55,595 bases of DNA, taken from a virus. Positions 18,316 to 27,843 of this stretch are shown here, in pieces (position 1 is the first letter of the stretch; each line of letters starts with the position of its first letter). The stretch covers positions 1-55,595 of IMG/VR virus record IMGVR_UViG_3300032246_001883. The stretch is one strand, 5' to 3'. The notes under the pieces were generated by a model. It worked only from the letters and a program-made list of their open reading frames with translations. It was not told the origin of the DNA and did no database searches. The position numbers were made by a program, and so were the translations under genes.

Positions 18316-19050
18316 TCATAGTTCTTTAATTTTTATTCTTACGGGGTGGTTGATATCTCTTGGAACACTCTTTAAAGTAAACAATGTTCCTGTTAAATTT
18401 ATGTCTTCAATATTCATTTTTATTACAGTAACATTACGACCAATGCGTTTTGCGTATTTCATTGCAATTGTTGGTATAATAACTTCTTCAACAGGAGTAT
18501 AATTAAAGAAATTATTTACTTCTTCAATACTGATTGGGAATTTATTACAATCTTCTACAATATATTCAAAAATTTCTTTACTAAAAAATCCAAGTTCAAC
18601 GCCTTGATAGTATATTGTTTCTTCTTTTGTAAATAACCCCATATCAAATATTGGAAAGTATCTTTCTGGCAACTGATCTGTACGTGTGTCAAATGATGTA
18701 TCAAAGTTTTTTATATAGTCATAAAATCCATGACGAACAAACAATTCAGAGGTATGAAATATTTTTACATATTCAAAATCTTCACTAAATTGTTTTTTGG
18801 CATATTGATATGTTCGCAAAATAGGTAACAATTGACTTTCCCATTTAGAATCAAATGTCTTGGCTTGATTTCTAATAAAAATTACATTTTGTAAATTTGA
18901 AAATCTTTGTTCATCAAAAGTAGTAAATTTTTCACTTATATGAATTGCAATTAATGGTTCAATATCAACATTGAACTTTTTGATATTATTAATTGTATCT
19001 TCAACGCAATCGTTGTTTTCGTGTGCAGTAATGATGAATAGTAATTTCAT
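18316..19050 (-). CDS. putative glycosyltransferase-like protein inside the tail operon
   Basis: A 244-residue protein not built like a virion protein: no repeats, ordinary enzyme composition. It opens with MKLLFIITAHENND, resembling the N-terminal beta strand of core-2/I-branching-type glycosyltransferases (AYLIxxH), with a possible acceptor/metal region around HTSELFVRHGFYDYI and FPIFDMG. It lies between gp8 and the DUF4815-Hint gene in the same direction, so it would be made late with tail parts. It could modify fibre proteins or host surface glycans. The family call is tentative; it may be an unrelated moron. Confidence 0.45.
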   Translation of the reverse strand: MKLLFIITAHENNDCVEDTINNIKKFNVDIEPLIAIHISEKFTTFDEQRFSNLQNVIFIRNQAKTFDSKWESQLLPILRTYQYAKKQFSEDFEYVKIFHTSELFVRHGFYDYIKNFDTSFDTRTDQLPERYFPIFDMGLFTKEETIYYQGVELGFFSKEIFEYIVEDCNKFPISIEEVNNFFNYTPVEEVIIPTIAMKYAKRIGRNVTVIKMNIEDINLTGTLFTLKSVPRDINHPVRIKIKEL

Positions 19051-19059
19051 TTTATTTTT

Positions 19060-20409
19060 TTAAAATCCAACAACATATTTAAATTGCTCAACACCGTCAG
19101 AACTTCTTTGTATAGGTGATCTATTAACTATAGCAATAACATATCCAGAAAGTGTTTGAAAACTCGGTGAAGTATAAGATAAGAAAGTTCTTTGTGATGT
19201 TGAAGAATATCCGTAAATTGTTTGGTTTGTTATCGGTGTACCTTTTATATTTAGTACCTTAATTGTATTGGTTGATGTATTGAAACTTAAAACTCTGCCA
19301 GAAAAATATGCAGAATCTAAAGTTGGTGTAGCACCCGTACCTTGAAAAACTATCTCGTCTGGTATGTAAATTCCTCTACCTGGGGAAACAACAATATCTG
19401 TCGTTGTGCTATAGATCGATCCATTTGCATAATTTGGAGCATCAGCCAGTGTTGTTGGTGAAAATACTAATCCAAGTTGGTGATAGTCAATATCTGTTGG
19501 TATCACGCCGCCTTCGTTTCCATTAAATTCAGAAGTAAACATAACGTGTGAACATCCTAATTCTGATACTGGATCAAATCCATGGCCACCTATTGGAGAA
19601 GTTGGTGAAATTGCAATAGCCAGATTAGTTGTATTTGCAGATGTTATAGTAACATTTGCGTAAGTATAATTTTTTCCAGGATTTGTTATTGTTACATCAG
19701 TTATTTTACCATCTGTAACTTTTGCTGAAGCAACTAATCCAGTTCCGTCTCCATCAACCTTTACTACAATTGGAGCGGAATAATTTGAGCCACCGCTTAT
19801 TATATTTATAGCATCAATACTTCCTTTTCCGTAAACAGAAGTTACAGGATTTGGCACATTTGTTCCAATTGGTACCGGCATCCAGTCTGTATCCATAAAT
19901 TTTACTTTGTTTCCAATGTCAATTGTGTACATATATTTCCATTTGTAACCATCAGAACCAGTATAAATATTATATGTATTGTATGATCCAGGTTCAAAGA
20001 AAGGTTCCACTGTACTTGGTTGACCGTTATTGTTCCAAAGACATTTGAAAACTTGGTCGTACTGGTTTTTTATATAAAAATTATAAGTATTACTTCCGTT
20101 ATCATTTTGTATAAACAAATTATAATTATCGTTGTAGTAATCATAAGTTGTTCCTGAAGTCCAATCAACTCTTTGCAAAACTGGACTTATATCATTTGCG
20201 TTTAATTTTTTAACAACAAATACATTATTAAGTAAATATTTAATACTTGCAGTATCTTCAGTGGGCATTGGAGGATAATCTTCAGATGGCCAAGGTTCTG
20301 CTCTAGCTAAAAAACAATAAACTGTTCCTAAAATTAAAGGAGAATAAAACATACTTAATGCTAAGTTTGTTTTAAAATTATGTGTGATTATATTTGGATT
20401 TAAATTCAT
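19060..20409 (-). CDS. 8: baseplate wedge protein gp8
   Basis: A 449-residue T4 gp8-like wedge subunit. Marker segments: FLARAEPWPSEDYPP near residue 33, YDQVFKCLWNNNGQPS near 115, YTGSDGYKWKYMYTIDIG near 150 and FMDTDWMPVP near 172, all conserved in T4-like marine phages. Residues about 195-265 contain paired GGSNYSAP and GKNYTYAN units, a glycine-containing beta repeat also seen in the gp7-like protein. In T4, gp8 dimers bridge gp10, gp7 and gp6 in the wedge. It follows the fibre 20427-22340 and precedes the glycosyltransferase-like gene, 9 nt away. Confidence 0.85.
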   Translation of the reverse strand: MNLNPNIITHNFKTNLALSMFYSPLILGTVYCFLARAEPWPSEDYPPMPTEDTASIKYLLNNVFVVKKLNANDISPVLQRVDWTSGTTYDYYNDNYNLFIQNDNGSNTYNFYIKNQYDQVFKCLWNNNGQPSTVEPFFEPGSYNTYNIYTGSDGYKWKYMYTIDIGNKVKFMDTDWMPVPIGTNVPNPVTSVYGKGSIDAINIISGGSNYSAPIVVKVDGDGTGLVASAKVTDGKITDVTITNPGKNYTYANVTITSANTTNLAIAISPTSPIGGHGFDPVSELGCSHVMFTSEFNGNEGGVIPTDIDYHQLGLVFSPTTLADAPNYANGSIYSTTTDIVVSPGRGIYIPDEIVFQGTGATPTLDSAYFSGRVLSFNTSTNTIKVLNIKGTPITNQTIYGYSSTSQRTFLSYTSPSFQTLSGYVIAIVNRSPIQRSSDGVEQFKYVVGF

Positions 20410-20426
20410 AGTGTTTTATTTATTCG

Positions 20427-22340
20427 TTAGTTTCCAACTCTGATTAATCCCCAATTCAAAACAATTGCATCAGAGTGTGATGAACCGCCGCCTGAATCAG
20501 AATTATATACAGAAATATTAAAACTACCAACAGCAACTCCACCAACACAAACTTGATATGGATTTGGTGTTGTTACTCCGTTTTGTATTGCAACAAAAGG
20601 TATATCATTAACGTGTTTAACATAACTGTTATTGACTGTGAAAGTTACATATCCTTGACCAGCCAATGCAGCGTTGTGCATTGTAATCTGACCAGAGATA
20701 CCGTTTGCTGTAACTGCCGTAGATTTACTAGTCAACTGAGTAACCATTGCATTGGCAGTAGCAGAACCATATACAAACGTGTTAGCAATAATAGTATTTG
20801 CATTTACAGTACCAGTTGCATCATTAATACTCAATGTATTACTTGCAACAATATTATTTGCAAATGCATACAATACAGAACCGTTTGTTCTACCATATGC
20901 TTGACGAAATTGGTTTTGAACAAACAATTTACCTTGTGATGCATCGCTGTTGATAACTCTACCTAATTGCACAACAGTATTTGAATTGCTAGATAGTGGT
21001 GCCACATTAGAAGAAAGACCAGGTGTTGTTGACAAGAAAAGAATATCACCTGTTACACCAAGGCCTGTAGTATTCAAATCTTCAACAATACCCTGTGAGT
21101 ATGCAAAACCATATGCACCATTTGTGATTGCATTCTTAACAAATCCAGCAACTGTAGCATTAGCTGCCGATGTTGCATCTGCCAATGCAATATAAGGAAT
21201 TTGATTAGCTGTAACACCTGGAATCAAACGAACAAATGAATTGGCAGGAATCGTTGCACCAGTATTATTATAACCACGGAAGAAAAGAACTTTAGAGATA
21301 GACAGTCTATCGCCAGCAATATCTGTATCCAATATTAATGACTGTGTATTGGAATAATACCATAGTTGTGCAGTCTGTTGTGTTACTGCACCTGATTGTG
21401 GGAACCAAAGAATAGAATTTGACTGTGTAGTAGTTGTGGTTACATTAGAAAAGAATATATTTCCTAGTAATGTGTTTGCAGTAAGGCTACCCAAAACAAT
21501 TAAATTTTTACTAAATGTTGCACTGTTTGATGTGAATGTATCAACAGAAATACCTTGACCTACTGAGTTAGCAATTAAATTACCAGTTAATGTTAATGTT
21601 TGTAACTGTATGCTAGCTGTATTTTGTACTGCAGTATTTACTTTGTTATAAGCTGATTGAGCTAATGTATTTGCTGTATTTGCTTGGTTATATGCGGAGT
21701 TACTAAATGCAAAAGGTGCTGCTGCTGTATTTTGTGTTGTACCATCTGTAAAAAATATTGGATGGCCGTTAACCATTTTGAAACCATCAGCAGTAATTAC
21801 AGAAACAACATTACCAAAATTGTATCCACCAGCAATAAGTTTAATTTGAGTATTTGTTGTTGTTGTACCAAGAATTAAATTTCCGCCAGGAGCAGTTGAT
21901 GGAACACCAACAGATGCACCTTGTACATATAGATAACCATCCAATGGACTTAGTGCGCTGCCTAAGTTATTAAATTCAAGACCTGGTTGAACATTTTTAT
22001 TTGCAAATCCTAAATCTGTAAAATAAGCCGCATCTGTACCACCAGAACCAGTGTTTGCAGTTACAACAATATCAGCAGTGCCACCATCATCTGTGTTGAC
22101 CAAATTTGTTTGTATATAAGATGCTCCACTCAAAGAAAATTGAGCAATAGTGTTTGGTAAATTTTGCTGATTTGTTCCTACATTTAATATTTCATTTGAA
22201 TAAAGACCTTGAGCTAATGTTTTTCCTGTAAATTTACCTGTTATGCCAGAAGGTATATCAACAGCAAGAAACAAGGTGTTACTTGTATTTGCGTTTAATT
22301 TAGTTATTGTAGATAATTGTGAAATTTTTGCGGTTGTCAT
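20427..22340 (-). CDS. tail fibre/baseplate-attached structural protein
   Basis: A 637-residue protein between the gp7-like gene and gp8. It starts MTTAKISQLSTITKLNANT, a segment found in fibre proteins that sit on baseplates. A short QANTANTLAQSAYN shaft (about 210-225) matches the rod of the 925-residue fibre. Residues about 345-490 form a decoration-like module (GYNNTGATIPANSFVRLIPG...TGDILFLSTTPGLSSN...VVQLGRVINSDASQGKLFVQ). The C-terminus (about 545-637) is a beta-sandwich head ending DAIVLNWGLIRVGN. It could replace T4 gp9/gp10 as fibre attachment protein; that is inference from gene order. Confidence 0.65.
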   Translation of the reverse strand: MTTAKISQLSTITKLNANTSNTLFLAVDIPSGITGKFTGKTLAQGLYSNEILNVGTNQQNLPNTIAQFSLSGASYIQTNLVNTDDGGTADIVVTANTGSGGTDAAYFTDLGFANKNVQPGLEFNNLGSALSPLDGYLYVQGASVGVPSTAPGGNLILGTTTTNTQIKLIAGGYNFGNVVSVITADGFKMVNGHPIFFTDGTTQNTAAAPFAFSNSAYNQANTANTLAQSAYNKVNTAVQNTASIQLQTLTLTGNLIANSVGQGISVDTFTSNSATFSKNLIVLGSLTANTLLGNIFFSNVTTTTTQSNSILWFPQSGAVTQQTAQLWYYSNTQSLILDTDIAGDRLSISKVLFFRGYNNTGATIPANSFVRLIPGVTANQIPYIALADATSAANATVAGFVKNAITNGAYGFAYSQGIVEDLNTTGLGVTGDILFLSTTPGLSSNVAPLSSNSNTVVQLGRVINSDASQGKLFVQNQFRQAYGRTNGSVLYAFANNIVASNTLSINDATGTVNANTIIANTFVYGSATANAMVTQLTSKSTAVTANGISGQITMHNAALAGQGYVTFTVNNSYVKHVNDIPFVAIQNGVTTPNPYQVCVGGVAVGSFNISVYNSDSGGGSSHSDAIVLNWGLIRVGN

Positions 22341-22344
22341 TTAG

Positions 22345-25284
22345 TTACCCCAGTATTATTATTGCACCGTCTTCGGTTGTTATTATTGTACCATCTTCAG
22401 CAGTTAATTGTGGTATATACTCTCTGCCAATTTCTCCGTATATTTTTACGCTTGTTGAATTAAAATCTCTATTTACCGACAATAAAGTATTCGCCGTTGT
22501 TATATTTGCATTAGAATTTAGATAAATTAATCCGTTAACATAATCAACAGAATTTATTAATTTGTTATTAGATACATTACTTTCAATGAGTATACTATCT
22601 CCAGCGTATACAATATCTTTTAAAGGATATGATGTATTACTGTAATTTTTGTTGTTAATATAATCGTATGAACCAGTCAATGATAGTATATTTATTACGT
22701 TTGAGTTTGCATTTGCTGAAACATAAGCTACATTTGCATATGTTAACCAAACATTATTTTTTAATGTAATTGTGCTCGATGTAACATTTGCAATTTCTGA
22801 TGTAATTGAGAATCCATTTTGGTTAACCATATTGATGGTACCACCAACAAAAGCAAAATTATTTACTTGAGCGCCAAGTAAATTATAAAAATTAATAATG
22901 TTATTACTTTTCTTTGTGAAATCAGTAGTTATACGAACATTTGATGCCGGATATCCAGTATAGGCCGCAAGTGTTTTGTATGTTAATAAAGCTTGTTGTG
23001 AATGTGTATTTACTACATTGTTATGTCTCAGTGCATAACGACCAATAACTTTCATTCCTGCTGGATGTAAAAGATTATATAAAACTTCCCTATATTTTTC
23101 TATTTCTTTTTCTACAGTAATTTGATATGTAAAATTATTGTATATGTCACTTTGTAAAACATCATAAGAACTTGCTTGTCCTTTTGTATTTAAATATTGA
23201 CCTTGACTAACCACCAAACCATTTAAGAATGTAGCCGTAGCTTTTGCGGTACCATCACCATATTCTATGGTACCTTTATCTCCATAGTTTCTATGGTATG
23301 TAACTGCTGGTGATGAAGCTGTAGCGGGTAAAGTATAAGTGATAATGTCTTGTGTATAAGCAGTTCCGGAATTAACTGGAATCATTCTTATATTGCCTGA
23401 ACTCTTATCGATATTTAATTTAATTGATGTGTTTACTTTATTTGTATAATCAAAAATTCTTAAATTATATTTATTTAAAAGTTCATTATTGTCTGTCGTT
23501 AAACTTGTAATTGAATCAACGGTAGCAAGAACTGATGCTGATTCTTTAGATGATCCTTGATAAACTAAATCTCCTTTTTGTGGCAAATTCATTAAATATA
23601 CATTTGATACTAAAATATCTTGTATTTTTAAAGAAACATTTGGTTTTGCAATATAATCTTCTCCAGCGTCTAAAACACTGATTGTGGTTATTGATCCTGT
23701 TCTGTCTAATGTCAAAGAAAATGATGCTGTTGTTCCTAATATAGAAGGAACATATAAAGAAGCATTTGAAGCTTGTGCATTTGCAGAATTTACAGATAAT
23801 GTTGGTAAAGAATCGTTTCTATAACCAGAACCACCCAAAGGACCTTCAGTTTTTGATCCAAAAACATATGATACACTTGTAATAGCACCAGTACTATTAA
23901 CACTTAAAACGTTTGCTCTTGCTCCTCTTCCTGAACCTCCAGAGAAAACAATTTGGTCATTTGCACGATATCCATTTCCGCCATTTATAATCAATATTGG
24001 ACCTAATATACCCAAATTTTCTAAAGGTGTTTTTACGTAATAATCTGTAGTATAAGTTGAATTTGCTGTAACTGTTGGTATTTTTGATATTCCACCGCCA
24101 CCATTATCTACATAAACTGAAGAAATTGGATAACCTGTGTAAGAAACAAAAGTAAATGCGTTTGCTAAAGTTGTATTAGAATTTGCAGTTCTATTTGATT
24201 CAAAAAAAGAAAATGTTGTGTTATTAATTCTAACATTTTTGGCTAAAAATATACTGTTTATTGGAACATTTGCAATATTTGATATTGGGCCGTTTGAATT
24301 AATAAAAGCAACATGAGCTGCAGCTTTTGAATTTTCTGAATCAGATATATTTACAAAAGATAATGGATCTCTAGCATTTGAACCAGTGTATACTGCCGGA
24401 TCTGGAAAACCATAACCACCATTAACAACTTTAATTGATGTTATAGCACCTTTCGTAATTGTTGATACTTCCGCCTTTGCACTGGCTGACGTATTAGAAC
24501 TTAATCCTCCATAAACAACAACTGGATCACCTGGTTGATATAATAACCCTCTTTTATCTGCGCTTGCATCTATATTTATTTGATTAATTTGACCAACAAT
24601 TTTTGCACGTAGAATACTTCCATTAATATAAACATCCTGATTTAGATTATTAACAATTCTTGCAAATTCACCTGATTGAAATAATCTTTCAATATTTGAT
24701 ATAAAAACTTCTATTTTATTTCCAGCCAATACCGAAGTTTCTATTGTTGCAATTGATTTTGTTGTTTCTCCAATAATTCTATAATTTGATATATTTAAAA
24801 ATCTTGAATCTGTTGTAGAAAGCTTTAAACTTTTTGCAATATACCATTCGCCAGCGGATGCTCTAAGAACCGCATCTCTAGTAAAAAATACATCAAAGTC
24901 TGAATTATATAATATTTTAAATAAAAATTTGTAAGAAGAAATTGTTCCTTTAGATTGATATAATTCTCTTGCAAACTTTATGGCTTTTTGTTTACTTATT
25001 AAAATGTCTTTAGGAAAATATTGTAAAAAATCATTTGTATAATAGTCAATAAAATCATCAATTGTTGAATCAATATCATTATAATTTAATAAATTTTTTG
25101 AAGCGTATGTAACACCTTGGTTGTTTGCAGCAGGACTTTTGTTGAATTTGTCCGTTATATTAATTGTTTCTAACCATTCATAATAAGCATTTAAAAACAA
25201 ATTAAAATTTTTGTACTCGTCACTATCCCGAACAAACTCAGGAAGTTGTGACGGTATTAATAATGATGTTTTATTGTCAATCAT
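22345..25284 (-). CDS. gp7-like large baseplate wedge protein
   Basis: A 979-residue protein immediately after gp6. The N-terminus LLIPSQLPEFVRDSDEYKNFNLFLNAYYEWLE plus YFPKDILISKQKAIKFARELYQSKGT is the marker of the large wedge protein of T4-like cyanophages. The body contains at least five GxGY-type beta units (GGYGFPDP, GGNGYRAND, GSGYRNDSL, AGEDYIAKP), like those in gp8 and gp6. In T4 the gene at this position is gp7, which with gp10 starts wedge assembly; sequence similarity to T4 gp7 itself cannot be judged here. It overlaps gp6 by 4 nt (ATGA). Confidence 0.7.
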   Translation of the reverse strand: MIDNKTSLLIPSQLPEFVRDSDEYKNFNLFLNAYYEWLETINITDKFNKSPAANNQGVTYASKNLLNYNDIDSTIDDFIDYYTNDFLQYFPKDILISKQKAIKFARELYQSKGTISSYKFLFKILYNSDFDVFFTRDAVLRASAGEWYIAKSLKLSTTDSRFLNISNYRIIGETTKSIATIETSVLAGNKIEVFISNIERLFQSGEFARIVNNLNQDVYINGSILRAKIVGQINQINIDASADKRGLLYQPGDPVVVYGGLSSNTSASAKAEVSTITKGAITSIKVVNGGYGFPDPAVYTGSNARDPLSFVNISDSENSKAAAHVAFINSNGPISNIANVPINSIFLAKNVRINNTTFSFFESNRTANSNTTLANAFTFVSYTGYPISSVYVDNGGGGISKIPTVTANSTYTTDYYVKTPLENLGILGPILIINGGNGYRANDQIVFSGGSGRGARANVLSVNSTGAITSVSYVFGSKTEGPLGGSGYRNDSLPTLSVNSANAQASNASLYVPSILGTTASFSLTLDRTGSITTISVLDAGEDYIAKPNVSLKIQDILVSNVYLMNLPQKGDLVYQGSSKESASVLATVDSITSLTTDNNELLNKYNLRIFDYTNKVNTSIKLNIDKSSGNIRMIPVNSGTAYTQDIITYTLPATASSPAVTYHRNYGDKGTIEYGDGTAKATATFLNGLVVSQGQYLNTKGQASSYDVLQSDIYNNFTYQITVEKEIEKYREVLYNLLHPAGMKVIGRYALRHNNVVNTHSQQALLTYKTLAAYTGYPASNVRITTDFTKKSNNIINFYNLLGAQVNNFAFVGGTINMVNQNGFSITSEIANVTSSTITLKNNVWLTYANVAYVSANANSNVINILSLTGSYDYINNKNYSNTSYPLKDIVYAGDSILIESNVSNNKLINSVDYVNGLIYLNSNANITTANTLLSVNRDFNSTSVKIYGEIGREYIPQLTAEDGTIITTEDGAIIILG

Positions 25285-27356
25285 GTTGTTTTAGCTATCA
25301 TATTTACAACAATTGAACTTGGATCATAAGGATCGATAGAAATAATTCTATTGTAACTTGATGAAATGATTGTTGAAGTGGGCTTACATGTTATAGTTAA
25401 TTGTCCTAAATCATTATCCACAGAAGTTGGCGAAAAATTAGTTAAAGATACAATACCATTTTGATAATCAATTGTACCAACATTTGAATTCAATATTTTT
25501 TTTCCGTTTTTATTATCATAGTAATAACTTCTTAATGTTCCGTAACGGCCTGACAAATTAACTATTGCAGATCCTAAATTTCCTGTTTTGTCTTCTGGCG
25601 CATTTGTAATTTTCGCCACAGCTGTTGAATAACCACTTCCTGGTGAATTTACAATAATATTTTTAATTGAATTGTCGGAATTTAAGATAGCATAAGCTGT
25701 TGCACCCGAACCGTCTCCAACGATTGTTACAGTAGGTACGTATTGGTAACCATAACCATGATTTAAAATAGAAATAGATTCAACATAATTTGTTTCTGAA
25801 GCAACTTCTTCTATATAAACACCAGATACAAGTAAGTCTGGATTAACTATATCACGTACTGTAAATTTTGGATAACTTGAAACACCACTTAAAAAACTAC
25901 TTTTTTCTAATACCGCTCCAAAATTTAAATTATATGTTGATGAAGAGGTTAAAAAAGGAAAAAATTTCTTTTGTAATGTAAGATCGATTTCGTTTGTTAG
26001 AATTGATTTATTTGTTGATGTTACAATATTTGTAAAATCGGTTATAGAAAAGGTAGAATTAAAAGTATTTAAAGCTTGTACAGCATAATTGGATAAATTT
26101 ATTTTAATTTGTTGAGATAATTGAGAAGAAGTTAAAGAAGTTTTATTTGGATCATAATAAACATTCACAGTAAGTTGAATGTAAGTATAATCAGGATCAA
26201 CAATTGAAGGTTCAACTGTCATTATAGAAATCGGCCTAATAACTTCTTTTAGTATTCTTTGTTTTTGTGTTGCTGTTAAAACATAAGAACCAGCAGGTTT
26301 TAAAGAAACAAATATTTGTCCATATACTGGAGGATTATTTTCTTGGCCACCCCAAACACTAACTGAATCAAATGCAAAACCTAATTTATTTTGTTGTATT
26401 GCTGTAATATAATCATTTTTTGTAACTGCTCTGTTTTGTGCAGCATATGATTTTGGTGCTTGAAATTTTATAGAATCAATTGTTTCTTTATCGCTTGCAT
26501 TACTTGCAACATAATTAAGTGTAACAAAAGCGTTAGAATAACCAGAAACTGGATCCATCAAAGTAAAGCTCGATGCACCGGTTGCGGTTGTTCCTTCTGT
26601 TGTTAAATACGAAACATTTACTATATTACCATCAGTCAATTGTTGTCCAAGTATTCCATCACCAAAATATATTTCATAATAGTCGTCTAATCCTTCTTGT
26701 AAAAAATATACAGTTGAATTTGAATCTAAATTTAAATAATCGGTAGAATTTTTAAATATTTGATAAGAACTATCATAACTTGAAACTACAACGGATACAG
26801 ATAGTGTTGTTGTATCAATTTTTTTACTTGGTAGTCTAAACAAATATTTTGGATTTTGTATAGAATCTACAACATAACTAAAACTTGTAGGAATTCCCTG
26901 TTTTATAGAAATATTGCTAAATGTAGCGATTCCATTAACAACATTTACTGTTGTTGAATCAGTAGTTACAAAAGTATAGCTAACACCATTTATTTTTTCA
27001 GATAAAAATCTTGTAAATTTTGGTAATGTTAATGAAGAATCGGTAACATTATTTATGGTTAGTGTAATTGTTGCTGTTGGCGCAATTGCAGATTTTGGTG
27101 TATAGTTAAGTAATTTTGCTTGTGAGATTACAGAATTTCTTTGTAATGCCGTATCTAAAAACATTTCATTTGCAACCATGTTTAGATAATAAGCATTGTA
27201 TTGTGTATTATAAGCTAAAATATCTAATAATGTAGATAACGCAGATCCTTCATAATTATAATCCTTCAAAACACTTTGTTGTTGTAGGTATTTTTTTAGA
27301 TTAGATTTTATATTATTAAAATCCAATTCTGTTAAATTAAGACTATTCGTAGCCAT
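25281..27356 (-). CDS. 6: baseplate wedge protein gp6
   Basis: A 691-residue T4 gp6/baseplate J-type protein, which forms the inner baseplate ring. Residues 1-100 contain LDFNNIKSNLKKYLQQQSVLKDYNYEGSA and DILAYNTQYNAYYLNMVANEMFLDTAL, highly typical of gp6. Residues about 300-330 (QAPKSYAAQNRAVTKNDY) and VWGGQENNPPVYGQIFVSLKP are the conserved J-like core. A GYGYQYVP/GSGYSTAV pair lies near 550-585. The place just downstream of gp25 is the same as in T4-like relatives. High confidence. Confidence 0.92.
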   Translation of the reverse strand: MATNSLNLTELDFNNIKSNLKKYLQQQSVLKDYNYEGSALSTLLDILAYNTQYNAYYLNMVANEMFLDTALQRNSVISQAKLLNYTPKSAIAPTATITLTINNVTDSSLTLPKFTRFLSEKINGVSYTFVTTDSTTVNVVNGIATFSNISIKQGIPTSFSYVVDSIQNPKYLFRLPSKKIDTTTLSVSVVVSSYDSSYQIFKNSTDYLNLDSNSTVYFLQEGLDDYYEIYFGDGILGQQLTDGNIVNVSYLTTEGTTATGASSFTLMDPVSGYSNAFVTLNYVASNASDKETIDSIKFQAPKSYAAQNRAVTKNDYITAIQQNKLGFAFDSVSVWGGQENNPPVYGQIFVSLKPAGSYVLTATQKQRILKEVIRPISIMTVEPSIVDPDYTYIQLTVNVYYDPNKTSLTSSQLSQQIKINLSNYAVQALNTFNSTFSITDFTNIVTSTNKSILTNEIDLTLQKKFFPFLTSSSTYNLNFGAVLEKSSFLSGVSSYPKFTVRDIVNPDLLVSGVYIEEVASETNYVESISILNHGYGYQYVPTVTIVGDGSGATAYAILNSDNSIKNIIVNSPGSGYSTAVAKITNAPEDKTGNLGSAIVNLSGRYGTLRSYYYDNKNGKKILNSNVGTIDYQNGIVSLTNFSPTSVDNDLGQLTITCKPTSTIISSSYNRIISIDPYDPSSIVVNMIAKTT

Positions 27357-27357
27357 T

Positions 27358-27750
27358 TTATCTATTTCTTTCCAATATAATAGTTATTGTACTAGGCATT
27401 GTTGCGTTACCAATATAAAAAACCAATGTTACACTATAAGAATTTTGATCTGGTTTTGGTGTTACCTTTATCTCACTTATACTAACTCTTGGTTCATAAT
27501 TATTAATAACATTTGTTATTTCTTTTTCTAAAATATTCGATGTAACGGGAGAAATATTTTCAAATAATAAAGAATCGATTCTTGATCCTAATTCTGGATT
27601 AAATGGTCTCTCGTACAATTTTGTTGATAAAAGATTACGAACAGAACGAATAACTGCTTTTTCATCGTAACTTAGAGCAACGTCAGCACCCACAGGTTTC
27701 TTTGTGAACGCAAAATCTATATCTGAATATAATTTGTTTAAGGTTGCCAT
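27358..27750 (-). CDS. 25: baseplate wedge protein gp25
   Basis: A 130-residue gp25-type wedge protein, also the TssE family of contractile systems. The pattern fits: an N-terminal 'DIDFAFTKKP' segment, a central RSVRNLLSTKLYERPFNPELGS and the NNYEPRVSI signature (EPR motif near residue 90) that contacts the sheath initiator and gp6. The length matches the family. It lies 1 nt from gp6 and 93 nt from gp5; the 93-nt gap holds no gene I can support. Confidence 0.92.
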   Translation of the reverse strand: MATLNKLYSDIDFAFTKKPVGADVALSYDEKAVIRSVRNLLSTKLYERPFNPELGSRIDSLLFENISPVTSNILEKEITNVINNYEPRVSISEIKVTPKPDQNSYSVTLVFYIGNATMPSTITIILERNR

Positions 27751-27843
27751 TGTTTATTTATTACACTTAAAAGTAAAAGTCATGTTAGGAATCTTGGAAG
27801 TCGTCAAAAATATTTTGAGGCCGGAACGAAAAATTTCGAATTT

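Noticed and set aside
20417-20424. AATAAATA as late promoter of gp8 (and the similar box at about 27755 before gp25)
   Set aside because: Only 5-8 nt before the start codons, too close for a promoter of that gene, and one or two mismatches from TATAAATA.
20553-20939. 128-codon plus-strand ORF, Cys/Ile-rich
   Set aside because: Antisense to the 637-residue fibre; composition of a shadow frame with no start signal.
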